Part shown: in pieces, positions 28,271 through 38,167 of the stretch
Numbering within the stretch: position 1 is the first letter of the stretch
How the letters are laid out: every line of letters begins with the position of its first letter
NCBI GenBank assembly: GCA_947492475.1
Contig: CANLNM010000003.1
Location: 248,001-312,000, forward strand
Length of the DNA stretch: 64,000 nt
Reading direction: 5' to 3'
From: an uncultured Paracoccaceae bacterium
GTDB taxonomy: Bacteria; Pseudomonadota; Alphaproteobacteria; Rhodobacterales; Rhodobacteraceae
Notes under the pieces: model-generated
The model's input: only the letters and a program-made list of their open reading frames with translations
Told to the model about the DNA's origin: nothing
Databases searched by the model: none
Position numbers and translations under genes: made by a program

Positions 28271-29173
28271 TTGGCCAATGACAGAAACAGAGAAGATTTT
28301 GTAGCCCCGATCCGGCGTTTGCTGGTTGGGGTTCTGGTGCTGTTGATGTTCGCGGTTTTCCTGATCTGGCGGATCGATTCCCCACGTGTTGAACGGTTCC
28401 GCGCCGACATTATCAACCGGTTTGTGCCCAGTTTTGAATGGGCCATGGCCCCTGTGACCGGGATGATCAATCTGGTGTCGGATTTCCAATCCTACCAACG
28501 TCTGTCGGATCAAAATCAGGAATTGCGGCGCGAATTACAACAGATGAAGGCCTGGCGCGAAGCTGCGATCCGGTTGGGGCAGGAAAATGCCAAACTGCGT
28601 GATTTGAACAATGTACAGCTGGATTTACAGCTGACCTATGTGACCGGCGTGGTGTTGGCGGATAGCGGGTCGCCGTTTCACCAATCCTTGCTACTGAATA
28701 TCGGCGCGCGTGATGGCATCGTTGATGGCTGGGCGGCGATGGATGGGCTGGGTCTGGTGGGGCGGATCAGCGGTGTGGGCAATGACACAGCCCGCGTGAT
28801 CCTGTTGACCGACACGTCCAGCCGCATCCCCGTCAATATCCAAGACGCAGGCCAACGCGCCATTCTGTCAGGGGATAACACCCTGCACCCGCCCTTGGAA
28901 TTCATCGAAAACGCCGATTTGGTGCGTCCCGGTGACCGGGTTGTGACATCGGGCGATGGCGGTGTTTTCCCGGCGGGTTTGCAGGTGGGCGAAGTGGCAT
29001 TGGGCGTGGATCGTCGATTACGCGTGCGTTTGTCGGCGGATTACGAGCGGCTTGAATTTCTGCGGGTTTTGCGCAGCCACGGCACCGAAAACATCACCGA
29101 TCCCGGCGGGTTAATCGCCCCCGGTCTGCTGCCCGTCTTTGAGGACGAAACAACAGGGGCCAACGATGGTTGA
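28271..29173 (+). CDS. mreC: Rod shape-determining protein MreC
   Basis: A 300-residue bitopic protein: an N-terminal membrane helix (LLVGVLVLLMFAVFLIW), a coiled-coil region (about 75-110, QNQELRRELQQMKAW) and a periplasmic beta-barrel pair. It scaffolds MreB, MreD and PBP2. The start is TTG 28271, with AGAAAGGGA about 10 nt upstream; no ATG fits the N-terminus. It overlaps mreD by 8 bp. Confidence 0.93.
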   Translation: MANDRNREDFVAPIRRLLVGVLVLLMFAVFLIWRIDSPRVERFRADIINRFVPSFEWAMAPVTGMINLVSDFQSYQRLSDQNQELRRELQQMKAWREAAIRLGQENAKLRDLNNVQLDLQLTYVTGVVLADSGSPFHQSLLLNIGARDGIVDGWAAMDGLGLVGRISGVGNDTARVILLTDTSSRIPVNIQDAGQRAILSGDNTLHPPLEFIENADLVRPGDRVVTSGDGGVFPAGLQVGEVALGVDRRLRVRLSADYERLEFLRVLRSHGTENITDPGGLIAPGLLPVFEDETTGANDG

Positions 29174-29705
29174 AGCCCCAGCAAGCCGGATATGGATCGC
29201 ACGCGGCACCTATATCACCATCGCGATCCTGTTGATATTCCTGCAACTTTTGCCGCTCAATACATTGCCCCCACGCTGGGCACCGCCGGATTTAATCCTA
29301 GCTGTGACATTGGCTTGGGTGGCACGACGCCCGGATTTTATGCCCATTCTGTCCGTCGCATTCGTTTTTTTGTTGTGTGATTTTTTGTTCCAGCGTCCGC
29401 CGGGACTATATACTGCATTGATGTTGATTCTGACGGAAACCTTGCGGGCCCGATCCCGAAATCTGCGCAATTCTGCCTTTTCGGTGGAATGGGCGACCAT
29501 TGCGTTGGGTATCGTGGCGATCACGTTTGGCTATCGGTTGGTGCAATCTGTCGCGCTGCTGCATCAGGCGCCGTTTTGGTTGACGATGGTGCAGATGGTG
29601 CTGACGATCCTGATCTATCCGGTGGTGGCCGTGTTGTCGCAAATTCTGTTTGGCATTGCCCGCCCGGCTCCGGGGCAGGTTGATTCATTGGGGCATCGGC
29701 TATGA
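29166..29705 (+). CDS. mreD: Rod shape-determining protein MreD
   Basis: A 179-residue inner-membrane protein with about five hydrophobic segments. Position between mreC and mrdA, with overlaps of 8 bp and 4 bp, identifies it; MreD sequences are poorly conserved. ATG 29166 (MVEAPASRIW) chosen as the family-like start. Confidence 0.88.
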   Translation: MVEAPASRIWIARGTYITIAILLIFLQLLPLNTLPPRWAPPDLILAVTLAWVARRPDFMPILSVAFVFLLCDFLFQRPPGLYTALMLILTETLRARSRNLRNSAFSVEWATIALGIVAITFGYRLVQSVALLHQAPFWLTMVQMVLTILIYPVVAVLSQILFGIARPAPGQVDSLGHRL

Positions 29706-31642
29706 AACGATCTGGCGCAGATACCAGCGAAAGCGCGCGCCGCATTTCGCGACGGGGCCTGCTGGTGGGTGGGTTTCAGTTGGGCATCATGGGGGTGCTG
29801 ACCTGGCGGATGCGATCGATGCAATTGGACGCGGGGGAAACTTATCGCGCCTTGGCCGAAGAAAATCGGGTGAATATCCTGACTTTGGCCCCGCCTCGCG
29901 GCCTGATTTTTGATCGCAACGGGGTCAAGCTGGCGGAAAACGAACAGAACCTACGCATTGTTATGGTGCGCGAACGCGCCGGTGATATTGGCGAAGTTCT
30001 GGCCCGGTTGACGCAATTGGTGCCCATTCCCCCCGAAAATCTAACCCGCGCCATCGAAGAAATGACATCCCGCCCGGGCAACACCAAAATCCCGATCGTG
30101 GATCGCATCACTTGGGAAGAATTCGCACGCGTTGCCGCCAACACCCCCGCCCTGCCCGGTGTCATCCCAGAGGTCGGCCTGTCGCGGCATTATCCCATGC
30201 AAGAAGACATGGCGCATGTGGTTGGCTATGTGGGCCCGGTCAGCGATTATGATCTCAGTCGGATCGACGACAAAGACCCGCTGCTAAACATTCCCCGGTT
30301 CCAAATTGGCAAAACCGGCGTTGAAAACAAGATGGAACGCCCATTGCGCGGCTCTGCGGGCAATCAACAGGTCGAAGTAAACTCGGCCGGGCGGATCATG
30401 CGTGAACTGGACCGCCAAGAGGGCCAAGCCGGGACCGATCTGCAACTGACCGTGGATGCCGGATTACAGAATTACATGCAGGCGCGTCTGGGAAATGAAA
30501 GCGCCAGCGCCGTTGTGATGGATCTGGAACATGGCAATATTCTGGGGATCACTTCGGCGCCCAGTTTTGATCCAAACCTGTTTGTGCGTGGGATTTCTGT
30601 GTCTGATTGGCAGGGCTTGAATGAAAACACATTCCGCCCTTTGGCCGCCAAAGCGGTACAGGGCACCTATCCCCCCGGTTCAACCTTTAAAATGGTGACC
30701 GCTCTGGCCGCGCTTGAGGCTGGTATCGTCGATCCTGAGGAAACGGTTTATTGCCCCGGTCACCTGGATGTGGCGGATGTGAAATTCCATTGCTGGAAAC
30801 GCGCGGGCCATGGCAACGTCAACCTGCATGAAAGCCTGAAACAAAGTTGCGACGTCTATTATTATGACATTTGCCAACGGGTGGGCATCGACAAAATTGC
30901 TGAAATGGCCCGCAAACTGGGGCTGGGTATTCGCCATGATCTGCCATTGTCAGCCGTCGCGCGCGGGCTGGCACCGGACAAAGCATGGAAAACCGAAACC
31001 CGCGGCGAAGATTGGCGGATTGGGGACACAGTGAATGCCTCAATCGGACAAGGTTACGTACTGGCGTCGCCCATGCAATTGGCGGTGATGACGGCGCGGA
31101 TCGCAACCGGCCGGTCGATTTCACCCCGGTTGATCCAATCCATCGATGGGGTCGAAACACCGTCGGGGGCTGGGGAAACGCTGGGGCTGAACGAAAATAT
31201 GCTGCGCCGTGTGCGCCAGGCCATGTATGCGGTCAGCAATCATTCGCGCGGCACAGCGCGTGGATCGCGTATCGTCGAAGATGCGTTTCGTATGGCCGGA
31301 AAAACCGGCACATCCCAAGTGCGCCGCATCACCGCCGCCGAACGTGCGGCGGGGATCATCCGCAATGCCGATCTGCCATGGGAACGACGCGATCACGCGC
31401 TGTTTGTCGATTTTGCCCCCTTTGATAACCCCAAAATTGCGGTGTCCGTTGTTGTGGAACATGGGGGGGGTGGATCAACTGCGGCCGCCCCGATCGCCCG
31501 TGATATCACGCTTCAGGCGCTTTATAATGGCACGCCACCCTTGTCTGCCTATCCTGCGGATCAACGGGGCCGTATCCGCACACAACAGCAAAATATGGTG
31601 CTGCGTGACATTGTGCCGCCAGCGACAAATGACAGGGCTTAA
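29702..31642 (+). CDS. mrdA: Penicillin-binding protein 2 (peptidoglycan D,D-transpeptidase)
   Basis: A 646-residue class B PBP that cross-links wall during elongation, partner of RodA. A short cytoplasmic tail and a membrane anchor (LLVGGFQLGIMGVLTW) precede the PBP dimerisation domain and the transpeptidase domain with SxxK (PGSTFKMV, about residue 330), the SxD/N-type motif (KQSCDVYY) and KTG (GKTGTSQV). Translationally coupled to mreD by ATGA; 2 bp before rodA. Confidence 0.96.
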   Translation: MKRSGADTSESARRISRRGLLVGGFQLGIMGVLTWRMRSMQLDAGETYRALAEENRVNILTLAPPRGLIFDRNGVKLAENEQNLRIVMVRERAGDIGEVLARLTQLVPIPPENLTRAIEEMTSRPGNTKIPIVDRITWEEFARVAANTPALPGVIPEVGLSRHYPMQEDMAHVVGYVGPVSDYDLSRIDDKDPLLNIPRFQIGKTGVENKMERPLRGSAGNQQVEVNSAGRIMRELDRQEGQAGTDLQLTVDAGLQNYMQARLGNESASAVVMDLEHGNILGITSAPSFDPNLFVRGISVSDWQGLNENTFRPLAAKAVQGTYPPGSTFKMVTALAALEAGIVDPEETVYCPGHLDVADVKFHCWKRAGHGNVNLHESLKQSCDVYYYDICQRVGIDKIAEMARKLGLGIRHDLPLSAVARGLAPDKAWKTETRGEDWRIGDTVNASIGQGYVLASPMQLAVMTARIATGRSISPRLIQSIDGVETPSGAGETLGLNENMLRRVRQAMYAVSNHSRGTARGSRIVEDAFRMAGKTGTSQVRRITAAERAAGIIRNADLPWERRDHALFVDFAPFDNPKIAVSVVVEHGGGGSTAAAPIARDITLQALYNGTPPLSAYPADQRGRIRTQQQNMVLRDIVPPATNDRA

Positions 31643-31644
31643 CA

Positions 31645-32784
31645 ATGTCCTATCTAGAATATCAGGTAAAATACACGCCCACGGGTTTTCGGAAATTGTT
31701 GTTCCTGAACTGGCCCGTCATCCTGTTGCTGACGGCGATTTCCTGCATCGGGTTTCTGATGCTGTTTTCCGTGGCGGGCGGGGATATTGACCGCTGGGCC
31801 ACCCCTCAGATTAAACGGTTTGGCATCGGCATGGCCCTGATGATGATCGTGGCTCTGGTGCCTATCTATTTTTGGCGCAATGTCGCGGCGGTGGGATATA
31901 TAGTGTCTATTTTGCTGTTGGTCGCGGTGGATTTGATTGGATTTGAACGCAACGGTGCGCAACGCTGGGTTCAACTTGGCCCGGTTCAATTGCAACCCTC
32001 AGAGCTGGCGAAAATCACCGTGGTGATGATGTTGGCGGCCTATTACGACTGGCTCCCGGTGAAAAAGACATCCCGCCCGCTATGGGTTTTATTGCCGGTT
32101 CTGATCATCCTGTTGCCCACGTTTTTTGTGCTCAAACAGCCCGATCTGGGCACGTCGTTATTGCTGATGATGGGCGGCGGGGCGATCATGTTTTTCGCAG
32201 GTGTGCATTGGGCCTATTTCATGACCGTTATTTCGGCGGGGATTGGGCTTATTTTTGCGGTGTTCAAAACGCGCGGCACAGATTTGCAATTCTTGGCCGA
32301 TTATCAATACCGGCGGATTGATACATTTCTGGACCCGTCTCGGGACCCGCTGGGGGATGGATATAACATCGCCCAAGCCAAAATCGCACTGGGGTCAGGT
32401 GGCTTTACCGGGCGTGGTTTCATGCAAGGTACGCAATCGCGCCTGAATTTCCTGCCTGAAAAACACACCGATTTCATTTTCACCATTCTCGCCGAAGAGT
32501 TTGGGTTTCTGGGCTCGTTTGGGCTGTTGTGCCTTTATGGTTTGGTTCTGTTTTTCTGCATCACATCTGCGCTGCAAAACCGGGATCGGTTTGCGTCATT
32601 GGTGACTTTGGGCGTGGGCACGACGTTCTTCTTGTTCTTTGCGATCAATATGTCGATGGTCATGGGATTGGCGCCGGTTGTGGGCGTTCCATTGCCGTTG
32701 GTCAGCTATGGCGGCACGGCGATGATGATCCTGTTGATGGCGTTTGGGCTGGTGCAATCCGCCCATGTTCACCGCCCGCGCTAA
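31645..32784 (+). CDS. rodA: Peptidoglycan glycosyltransferase RodA (SEDS family)
   Basis: A 379-residue integral membrane protein with about ten hydrophobic segments. SEDS signatures include LGPVQLQPSELAKI, a large loop with RIDTFLDPSRDPLGDGYN, LPEKHTDFIFTILAEEFG and a C-terminal PLVSYGGTAMM. It polymerises lipid II in the elongasome with PBP2. Last gene of the shape operon. Confidence 0.96.
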   Translation: MSYLEYQVKYTPTGFRKLLFLNWPVILLLTAISCIGFLMLFSVAGGDIDRWATPQIKRFGIGMALMMIVALVPIYFWRNVAAVGYIVSILLLVAVDLIGFERNGAQRWVQLGPVQLQPSELAKITVVMMLAAYYDWLPVKKTSRPLWVLLPVLIILLPTFFVLKQPDLGTSLLLMMGGGAIMFFAGVHWAYFMTVISAGIGLIFAVFKTRGTDLQFLADYQYRRIDTFLDPSRDPLGDGYNIAQAKIALGSGGFTGRGFMQGTQSRLNFLPEKHTDFIFTILAEEFGFLGSFGLLCLYGLVLFFCITSALQNRDRFASLVTLGVGTTFFLFFAINMSMVMGLAPVVGVPLPLVSYGGTAMMILLMAFGLVQSAHVHRPR

Positions 32785-32800
32785 CCCAAAGGGGCTGCTT

Positions 32801-33208
32801 ATGTCGATCTTTCACCTTGCTTATAATGTTGATGATCTGGATGCGGCACGCGCGTTTTATGGCGGCGTTTTGGGCTGCATTGAGGGGCGGTTTACCGACA
32901 CTTGGGTTGATTTCAATTTCTTTGGCCATCAAATTTCCCTGCATCTGGGCACGCCATTTGCGACCCAAGCGACAGGTCATGTGGGCGATCACATGGTGCC
33001 CATGCCGCATCTGGGTGTGATCCTGCCTTTGGCTGACTGGTTGGATCTGGCGGAACGACTGGATGGACAGGTCCAGTTTGAAATTCCGCCCATCATCCGG
33101 TTTGCCGGAAAACCGGGCGAACAGCGCACGATGTTTTTCCGGGACCCATCCGGAAACCCGATAGAAATCAAAGGCTTTGCCGATATGACACAGGTATTTG
33201 CATCATGA
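32801..33208 (+). CDS. VOC (glyoxalase/dioxygenase) family protein
   Basis: A 135-residue single VOC domain made of two beta-alpha-beta3 halves (FHLAYNVDDLDAARAFYGGVLGC; later FFRDPSGNPIEIKGF). His5 and the late Glu are candidate metal ligands. ATG 32801 follows AAAGGGG. It is 16 bp after rodA and overlaps ghrA by ATGA, so it may be transcribed with both. Substrate unknown. Confidence 0.85.
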   Translation: MSIFHLAYNVDDLDAARAFYGGVLGCIEGRFTDTWVDFNFFGHQISLHLGTPFATQATGHVGDHMVPMPHLGVILPLADWLDLAERLDGQVQFEIPPIIRFAGKPGEQRTMFFRDPSGNPIEIKGFADMTQVFAS

Positions 33209-34134
33209 TCCAGATTTTAAATGCCACGGCAGTTCACAACCGCGATGCCTATGGGGCCGCGTTGAAAACCGCCCTGTCGGCGCGGGATTTAACCGCGAAT
33301 ATTTCCAGCGACATCCCCGGCGATCAGGTCGATTACATCATCTATGCCCCAAACGGGACGATCACCGATTTCACCCCCTTCACCAATTGCAAAGCTGTGC
33401 TCAGCACGTGGGCCGGGGTTGATAAAATCACCAGCAACCAAACCCTGACCCAGCCGCTGACACGTATGGTCGATGATGGGTTGAAATTTGGCATGGTCGA
33501 ATGGGTCAGCGCCCATGTGTTGCGCTATCATCTGGGGATTGATGCACAGATCGTGAACCCGGATCACATCTGGGATCAGACCACACCCCCTTTGGCGTGC
33601 GAACGGGCTGTGACCATCCTTGGATTGGGCGAATTGGGTCAGGCCTGCGGTCAGATGCTGGCGCAGCTGGGGTTCAACGTCACCGGTTGGAGCCGGTCGC
33701 AGAAAAACATCGACAATATCACCTGCCTGTTCGGCCCTGATGGGTTAAAACAAGCATTGGCCACGGCTGAAATACTGGTGCTGCTGCTGCCCAACACGCC
33801 GCAGACCGATGGATTGATCAATGCCGACCGGCTGGCGCAATTGCCACGCGGCGCGTTCCTGTTGAACCCCGGTCGTGGCCCGCTGATTGACGATGCAGCC
33901 CTGATTGAGGCGCTGGATCGCGGCCATCTGGCCCATGCAACGCTGGATGTGTTTCGCATTGAACCCCTGCCTCAGGACGACCCGTTCTGGTCCCACCCAA
34001 AGGTCACCGTCACCGCGCATGTGGCGTCAGAAACGCGGGTGAACACAGCCGTCGAAGTTCTGGCGGACAACATCAAACGCAGCGAAGCCGGGCAAAGCCT
34101 GAATTTCCTCGTGGATCGTGATTTGGGGTATTAA
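33205..34134 (+). CDS. ghrA: Glyoxylate/hydroxypyruvate reductase (GhrA-type D-2-hydroxyacid dehydrogenase)
   Basis: A 309-residue NAD(P)H-dependent reductase. The nucleotide motif GLGELGQACGQML is followed by WSRSQKN, which favours NADPH. Catalytic Arg (LNPGRGPLIDD), Glu and His (AHVASETR) regions of the D-2-hydroxyacid dehydrogenase family are present. The short N-terminal half is typical of GhrA rather than PGDH. Coupled to the VOC gene. Confidence 0.9.
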   Translation: MIQILNATAVHNRDAYGAALKTALSARDLTANISSDIPGDQVDYIIYAPNGTITDFTPFTNCKAVLSTWAGVDKITSNQTLTQPLTRMVDDGLKFGMVEWVSAHVLRYHLGIDAQIVNPDHIWDQTTPPLACERAVTILGLGELGQACGQMLAQLGFNVTGWSRSQKNIDNITCLFGPDGLKQALATAEILVLLLPNTPQTDGLINADRLAQLPRGAFLLNPGRGPLIDDAALIEALDRGHLAHATLDVFRIEPLPQDDPFWSHPKVTVTAHVASETRVNTAVEVLADNIKRSEAGQSLNFLVDRDLGY

Positions 34135-34356
34135 AAACCAAAGGTCACAGATCACCGGCGTTTACAAATTGTGATTTCATCGCTGTCAGACCTAGCGCTT
34201 TTGAATTCAACTGATCCCCGCAAACGTCGATTATCGACGGATAGCCACTGCTTCAGAATGCAAGCACCATTGGGAGCGGCGCTATCAACTCACGGGATAA
34301 GCAAAAGCTTTGACGACGCCATGGCCTGCTAGGCACAATATATGTCGCGTCCAAAC

Positions 34357-35145
34357 TTACCTTAGCTTTGGTGGCACGTTCGGATCCATGCCGGGGCCGG
34401 TGCGTTGGGCTTCGGGGATGTGGGGTTCGGCGGGCACAGGCAGATCGAACCGCAGCCCGTGACGTGCTAGACCTGATGCCAGTGGATCGCTGGCGCGGAA
34501 AAACGCCACATCAATCGCGCCGGCCTCAACGCCTGAAAACGTCAAAGCTTCGCCCACTGCGCTGGCTAGGGCCGGTTCCGCCCCCGGCACTGCATCAATG
34601 AACGCCAGCAAATGCCCGCGTGTGCCAATCGCGTATTTGACTTCGACCAGATAGGCCATGCGCGCCAAGCCGGTGGCCGTGGCCAATTTGCGATCCACAC
34701 CTTCGATCACCGCTTCGGGCAGACCGGCGGGCGGGGCGATTTCTTCGATCTGGGCCTCTTCTTCGGCGGGGCCCTGGTCCAATGTGTCCACCAGCCATCC
34801 CAGCGCATCGGCGGGGATCAGCATCGCGGATGGGGCCACGTCCAAATTCAGACCCAACCCGATCTGCAATCCCGCCAACATCTGCGCCAACATCCGCCCC
34901 GACAGGGCCGCGTAGGGGGCTGGTGCGCCGGTGAATTCCGTCAGCCGTTCTGTGCGGTCAAACACCAGCACAAAGCTTTGGCCTTCGACGTCAAAAACAT
35001 CCGGGTCGATTTGGTCGCCTTCGGGTTCGGCGGTCAGTAACATGAACAATTCCGTGTCGGCCAGCCGTTCAAAAAACCGCAGCCGTGCGGCGTCATCACC
35101 GGGGGCGGCTTCCATTTTGGCGTGGGCGTTGTCCAGATCGGTCAT
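34357..35145 (-). CDS. SseB family protein
   Basis: A 262-residue cytoplasmic protein. The N-terminal half (FFERLADTELFMLLTAEPEG, later ALSGRMLAQMLAG) matches SseB domains, which in Enterobacteria occur as a secretion/rhodanese-associated accessory; the C-terminal half resembles the SseB C-terminal domain. Function in this group is unknown. ATG 35145 is used. Confidence 0.8.
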   Translation of the reverse strand: MTDLDNAHAKMEAAPGDDAARLRFFERLADTELFMLLTAEPEGDQIDPDVFDVEGQSFVLVFDRTERLTEFTGAPAPYAALSGRMLAQMLAGLQIGLGLNLDVAPSAMLIPADALGWLVDTLDQGPAEEEAQIEEIAPPAGLPEAVIEGVDRKLATATGLARMAYLVEVKYAIGTRGHLLAFIDAVPGAEPALASAVGEALTFSGVEAGAIDVAFFRASDPLASGLARHGLRFDLPVPAEPHIPEAQRTGPGMDPNVPPKLR

Positions 35146-35230
35146 TGGGGCACCTTGGGGTCGGATTACATTGGCCCTGTGATGTCATTTCTGGCGACGA
35201 CCCGCAATCAATCGGTCTGGGTTTCGCCAA

Positions 35231-35827
35231 TCATCGTGACGCGGGCCTGTCCAATAAATGCCGAACACGGGCCTGAATTTGTGGGATCACGTCCAACTCA
35301 AACCACGGATTCTGTTTCAGCCAACGATTGTTGCGCGGGCTGGGATGGGGCAACACATAAATCCCGTTCTGCCCCTTTGCGCTGTATTTCACCGCCTCCG
35401 TCACGGATTTCCCTTTTAGCTGCGGCAGATGCCAACCAATCGCATAGGCCCCCAGAACCAGCGTCAATTCGACCTGTTTTAACGCATCCATCACCGGCGC
35501 GCGCCATGTAGCGGCGCATTCCGGGCGGGGCGGCTGATCCCCGGCCTTGCCTGATCCAGGAAAACACAGCCCCATCGGGAATATCCCCATCCGATTGTCC
35601 GCATAAAACGTCGCTTCGTCCACGCCCAGCCAGCTGCGCAACCGCTGTCCGGATGGATCATCAAAGGGGCGGTTTTTTGCATGTGTGATCCGCCCGGGCG
35701 CCTGCCCTGCGATCAGAATTTTGGCCTCTGCATCCAGCTGAAAAATCGGATTGGGTCCAAGTTCCAGCCCCTGACAAATCCGACAGGTTTGCATTTTGGG
35801 AATCAGCGTCGCCAAGTCGTCAATCAT
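35231..35827 (-). CDS. Uracil-DNA glycosylase family protein
   Basis: A 198-residue member of the UDG superfamily. The catalytic-loop segment reads ILIAGQAPGRITHAKNRPF, and the minor-groove loop LPHPSPRNNRW supplies the conserved His. A CRICQG motif near the N-terminus might be part of a metal site. The family includes base-excision glycosylases and uncharacterised YgbR-like proteins, so activity on uracil is not assured. ATG 35827 (MIDDLATLIP) was chosen. Confidence 0.82.
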   Translation of the reverse strand: MIDDLATLIPKMQTCRICQGLELGPNPIFQLDAEAKILIAGQAPGRITHAKNRPFDDPSGQRLRSWLGVDEATFYADNRMGIFPMGLCFPGSGKAGDQPPRPECAATWRAPVMDALKQVELTLVLGAYAIGWHLPQLKGKSVTEAVKYSAKGQNGIYVLPHPSPRNNRWLKQNPWFELDVIPQIQARVRHLLDRPASR

Positions 35828-36041
35828 CGGTCTGCCTCGTAGGAACGGGTGAACGGGCCGGGCAGGATTCGCAATCAGCCCCTGATTTGGCTGAACTTGC
35901 GTGACATCAAACGCCAATCCCAGACAAATCGCCCAACTTTGCGATAACTTTTGCGCCAAACCTCATGATCTAGTTCAGCTTTGCTTGTTCCTCCGCTTTC
36001 AAACCGCTATTTGACGTCAAAACAAGGGAAATGGGGGAAGC

Positions 36042-37319
36042 ATGTACCGCGTCTGGAATTTCGTTACCAACTACTCACTGCTTTTGATCATCGGGGCCAT
36101 TCTGGCGCTGATCTGGGCAAATACCAATCCACAAACCTATCATGACTTTGTCGAGTTTGTGATCGTCGATGATTTTTTCATCGGTCATCTGCACGATGAT
36201 GGCCACGGTCACGTGGTCCGCACGCTGACGCTGCATTATCTGGTGAATGACGTTTTGATGGCGTTCTTCTTTGCGATTGCCGCAAAAGAAGTCTGGGAAG
36301 CGATCATCCTAAAAGAAGGCTCTTTGCGTGGTAAAAAAGCCGCGACGCCGTTGGTTGCGACCTTTGGTGGGATGGCTGGCCCAATCGCTGTTTATCTGGG
36401 CATGGCCTATTTCCTTGGCTCAGACACCTATGACGCCGTTGCCAAAGGTTGGGCGATCCCAACTGCGACAGACATCGCGTTTTCCTATCTGGTTGGTCGT
36501 CTGGTGTTCGGCGCAAGCCACCCTGCGGTTCGGTTCCTGTTGTTGTTGGCGATTGCCGATGATGCGGCGGGCCTGATCATTCTGGCGATTTTCTATCCAT
36601 CAGGCGAATTGGCGCCGGAATGGTTGCTGATTTCGGTTGCGGCGGCTGTGGGCGTTTATGTTCTGTTCAACTGGCTGCCCCGCCGGATGGATCGCGGCAA
36701 CGAAGCCCGCCCCCGTTCGACTTGGGTGCGCAACAAATTGTCTTGGTGGCCTTATCTGATCGCTGGCGCCATCAGCTGGTACGGGTTCCAAGAAGCGGGC
36801 ATTCACCCCGCTTTGGGTCTGTTGCCAATCGTGCCAACCCTGCCCCATGCGGACCGCGCATTTGGCATCTTCTCTGAGGCGGAAACCCACCTCAAAGATT
36901 TGCTCAACCACACCGAACACCTGCTGGCCCACCCGGTCGAAGTGGTGCTGTTCTTCTTTGGTTTGTTGAATGCCGGGGTTGAGTTTAGCTCAATCGGGTC
37001 GCCGACTTGGCTGGTGTTGGCAGGTCTGCTGATCGGTAAACCGCTTGGGGTTCTGCTCATGGGCTGGCTGGCGGCCGGACCGATGAAACTGGGATTGCCA
37101 GAAGGGATGCGAACGGTGGATCTGTTTGTGATCGGCTGTGTGGCAGCGATCGGGTTTACCGTGTCGCTGTTTGTCGCATCCGTGGCGTTTAGTCCCGACG
37201 ATATGCTGGGCAATGTTCCGGTTCAGGACGCTGCGAAAATGGGCGCATTGTTCAGTTTCTTTGCTGCTGTAGTGTCCATCATCGCCGGCAAAGTGACCCG
37301 CGTTCAGAAACAAGACTAA
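36042..37319 (+). CDS. nhaA: Na+/H+ antiporter NhaA
   Basis: A 425-residue inner-membrane antiporter with about 12 hydrophobic segments. The ion-site Asp pair is seen in LLLAIADDAAGLIILAIFY and the assembly residues in PTATDIAFSYLVG. A long His/Asp-rich loop (HLHDDGHGHVV) between helices 1 and 2 may act in pH sensing. It is monocistronic with its own terminator. It exports Na+ at alkaline pH, fitting a marine host. Confidence 0.95.
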   Translation: MYRVWNFVTNYSLLLIIGAILALIWANTNPQTYHDFVEFVIVDDFFIGHLHDDGHGHVVRTLTLHYLVNDVLMAFFFAIAAKEVWEAIILKEGSLRGKKAATPLVATFGGMAGPIAVYLGMAYFLGSDTYDAVAKGWAIPTATDIAFSYLVGRLVFGASHPAVRFLLLLAIADDAAGLIILAIFYPSGELAPEWLLISVAAAVGVYVLFNWLPRRMDRGNEARPRSTWVRNKLSWWPYLIAGAISWYGFQEAGIHPALGLLPIVPTLPHADRAFGIFSEAETHLKDLLNHTEHLLAHPVEVVLFFFGLLNAGVEFSSIGSPTWLVLAGLLIGKPLGVLLMGWLAAGPMKLGLPEGMRTVDLFVIGCVAAIGFTVSLFVASVAFSPDDMLGNVPVQDAAKMGALFSFFAAVVSIIAGKVTRVQKQD

Positions 37320-37336
37320 GCTAACAAACGCGTTTA

Positions 37337-37358
37337 GGGGGCCAATTGGCCCCCTTTT
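37337..37358 (+). terminator. Rho-independent terminator of nhaA
   Basis: Perfect palindromic stem GGGGGCCAATTGGCCCCC (37337-37354) followed by TTTT, 17 bp after the nhaA stop. Confidence 0.93.
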
Positions 37359-37507
37359 CACCCCAAATTTATTGTATTTTTGCCATTCAATCCGACATAA
37401 TGAGTGAAAAAACATGTGGTGCCCTTTGGGTCACCCTGTGTTAACCAAGCCCTTGCACAATGGGGCACATGTTACAGGCGCCCCAGAACGGGCTGAGCGG
37501 AAACCGG

Positions 37508-38167
37508 ATGCTGGAATTTCGAAATGTCAGCAAGTCCTTTTGGACAGGAAAGCAGCGCAAGGTGATCCTTGATGGCGCGTCCTTTCGGGTTGATCTGGGC
37601 AATTCTCTGGGCATTCTGGCCCCCAATGGCACCGGTAAAACCACGCTGATCAATATGATGGCCGGTCTGGAAAAACCCGACGAAGGCGAAATTTCCCGCA
37701 CGTCGCGTATTTCATTCCCGTTAGGATTTATGGGCGGTGTTGTGAACCGGCATTCGGCCATGGAAAACAGCCGCTATATTGCCCGGCTCTACGGTCTGGA
37801 CCCCGACTATGTCGAGGCATTCTGCCGCTGGATGGCCGGGATCAAGGAATATTTCGACATGCCTGTGGGCACCTATTCCCAAGGGATGCGGGCGCGATTT
37901 ACGTTCTCTTTGATGTTGGCGCTGGATTTCGACATTTACCTGATCGACGAAGGCATGCCACAAACCACAGATGCCGAATTTAATCGCAAAGCAGGCGAAG
38001 TGCTGCGCGAAAGACTGGAAACAACAACGGTGGTGATTGTGTCTCACCAGGCGACAACGTTGGAACGTTATGCCCGATCCGCGGGCGTGTTAATGGATGG
38101 TCGCATCCACATGTTTGACACCTTGGAAGAAGCGAAACAGTTGTATGACTACGAAACCCAAGGCTAG
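37508..38167 (+). CDS. kpsT: Capsule polysaccharide export ATP-binding protein (KpsT-like)
   Basis: A 219-residue ABC ATPase of the ABC-2 polysaccharide exporter type. Walker A APNGTGKTT, signature YSQGMRARF and Walker B DIYLIDEGMPQTTD; the 'YSQGM' and 'DEG' variants are typical of KpsT/Wzt. The start at 37508 (MLEFRNVSKSF) fits the family; ATG 37469 is a possible alternative. It overlaps the next gene by 23 bp. The usual permease partner (KpsM) is not adjacent. Confidence 0.88.
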   Translation: MLEFRNVSKSFWTGKQRKVILDGASFRVDLGNSLGILAPNGTGKTTLINMMAGLEKPDEGEISRTSRISFPLGFMGGVVNRHSAMENSRYIARLYGLDPDYVEAFCRWMAGIKEYFDMPVGTYSQGMRARFTFSLMLALDFDIYLIDEGMPQTTDAEFNRKAGEVLRERLETTTVVIVSHQATTLERYARSAGVLMDGRIHMFDTLEEAKQLYDYETQG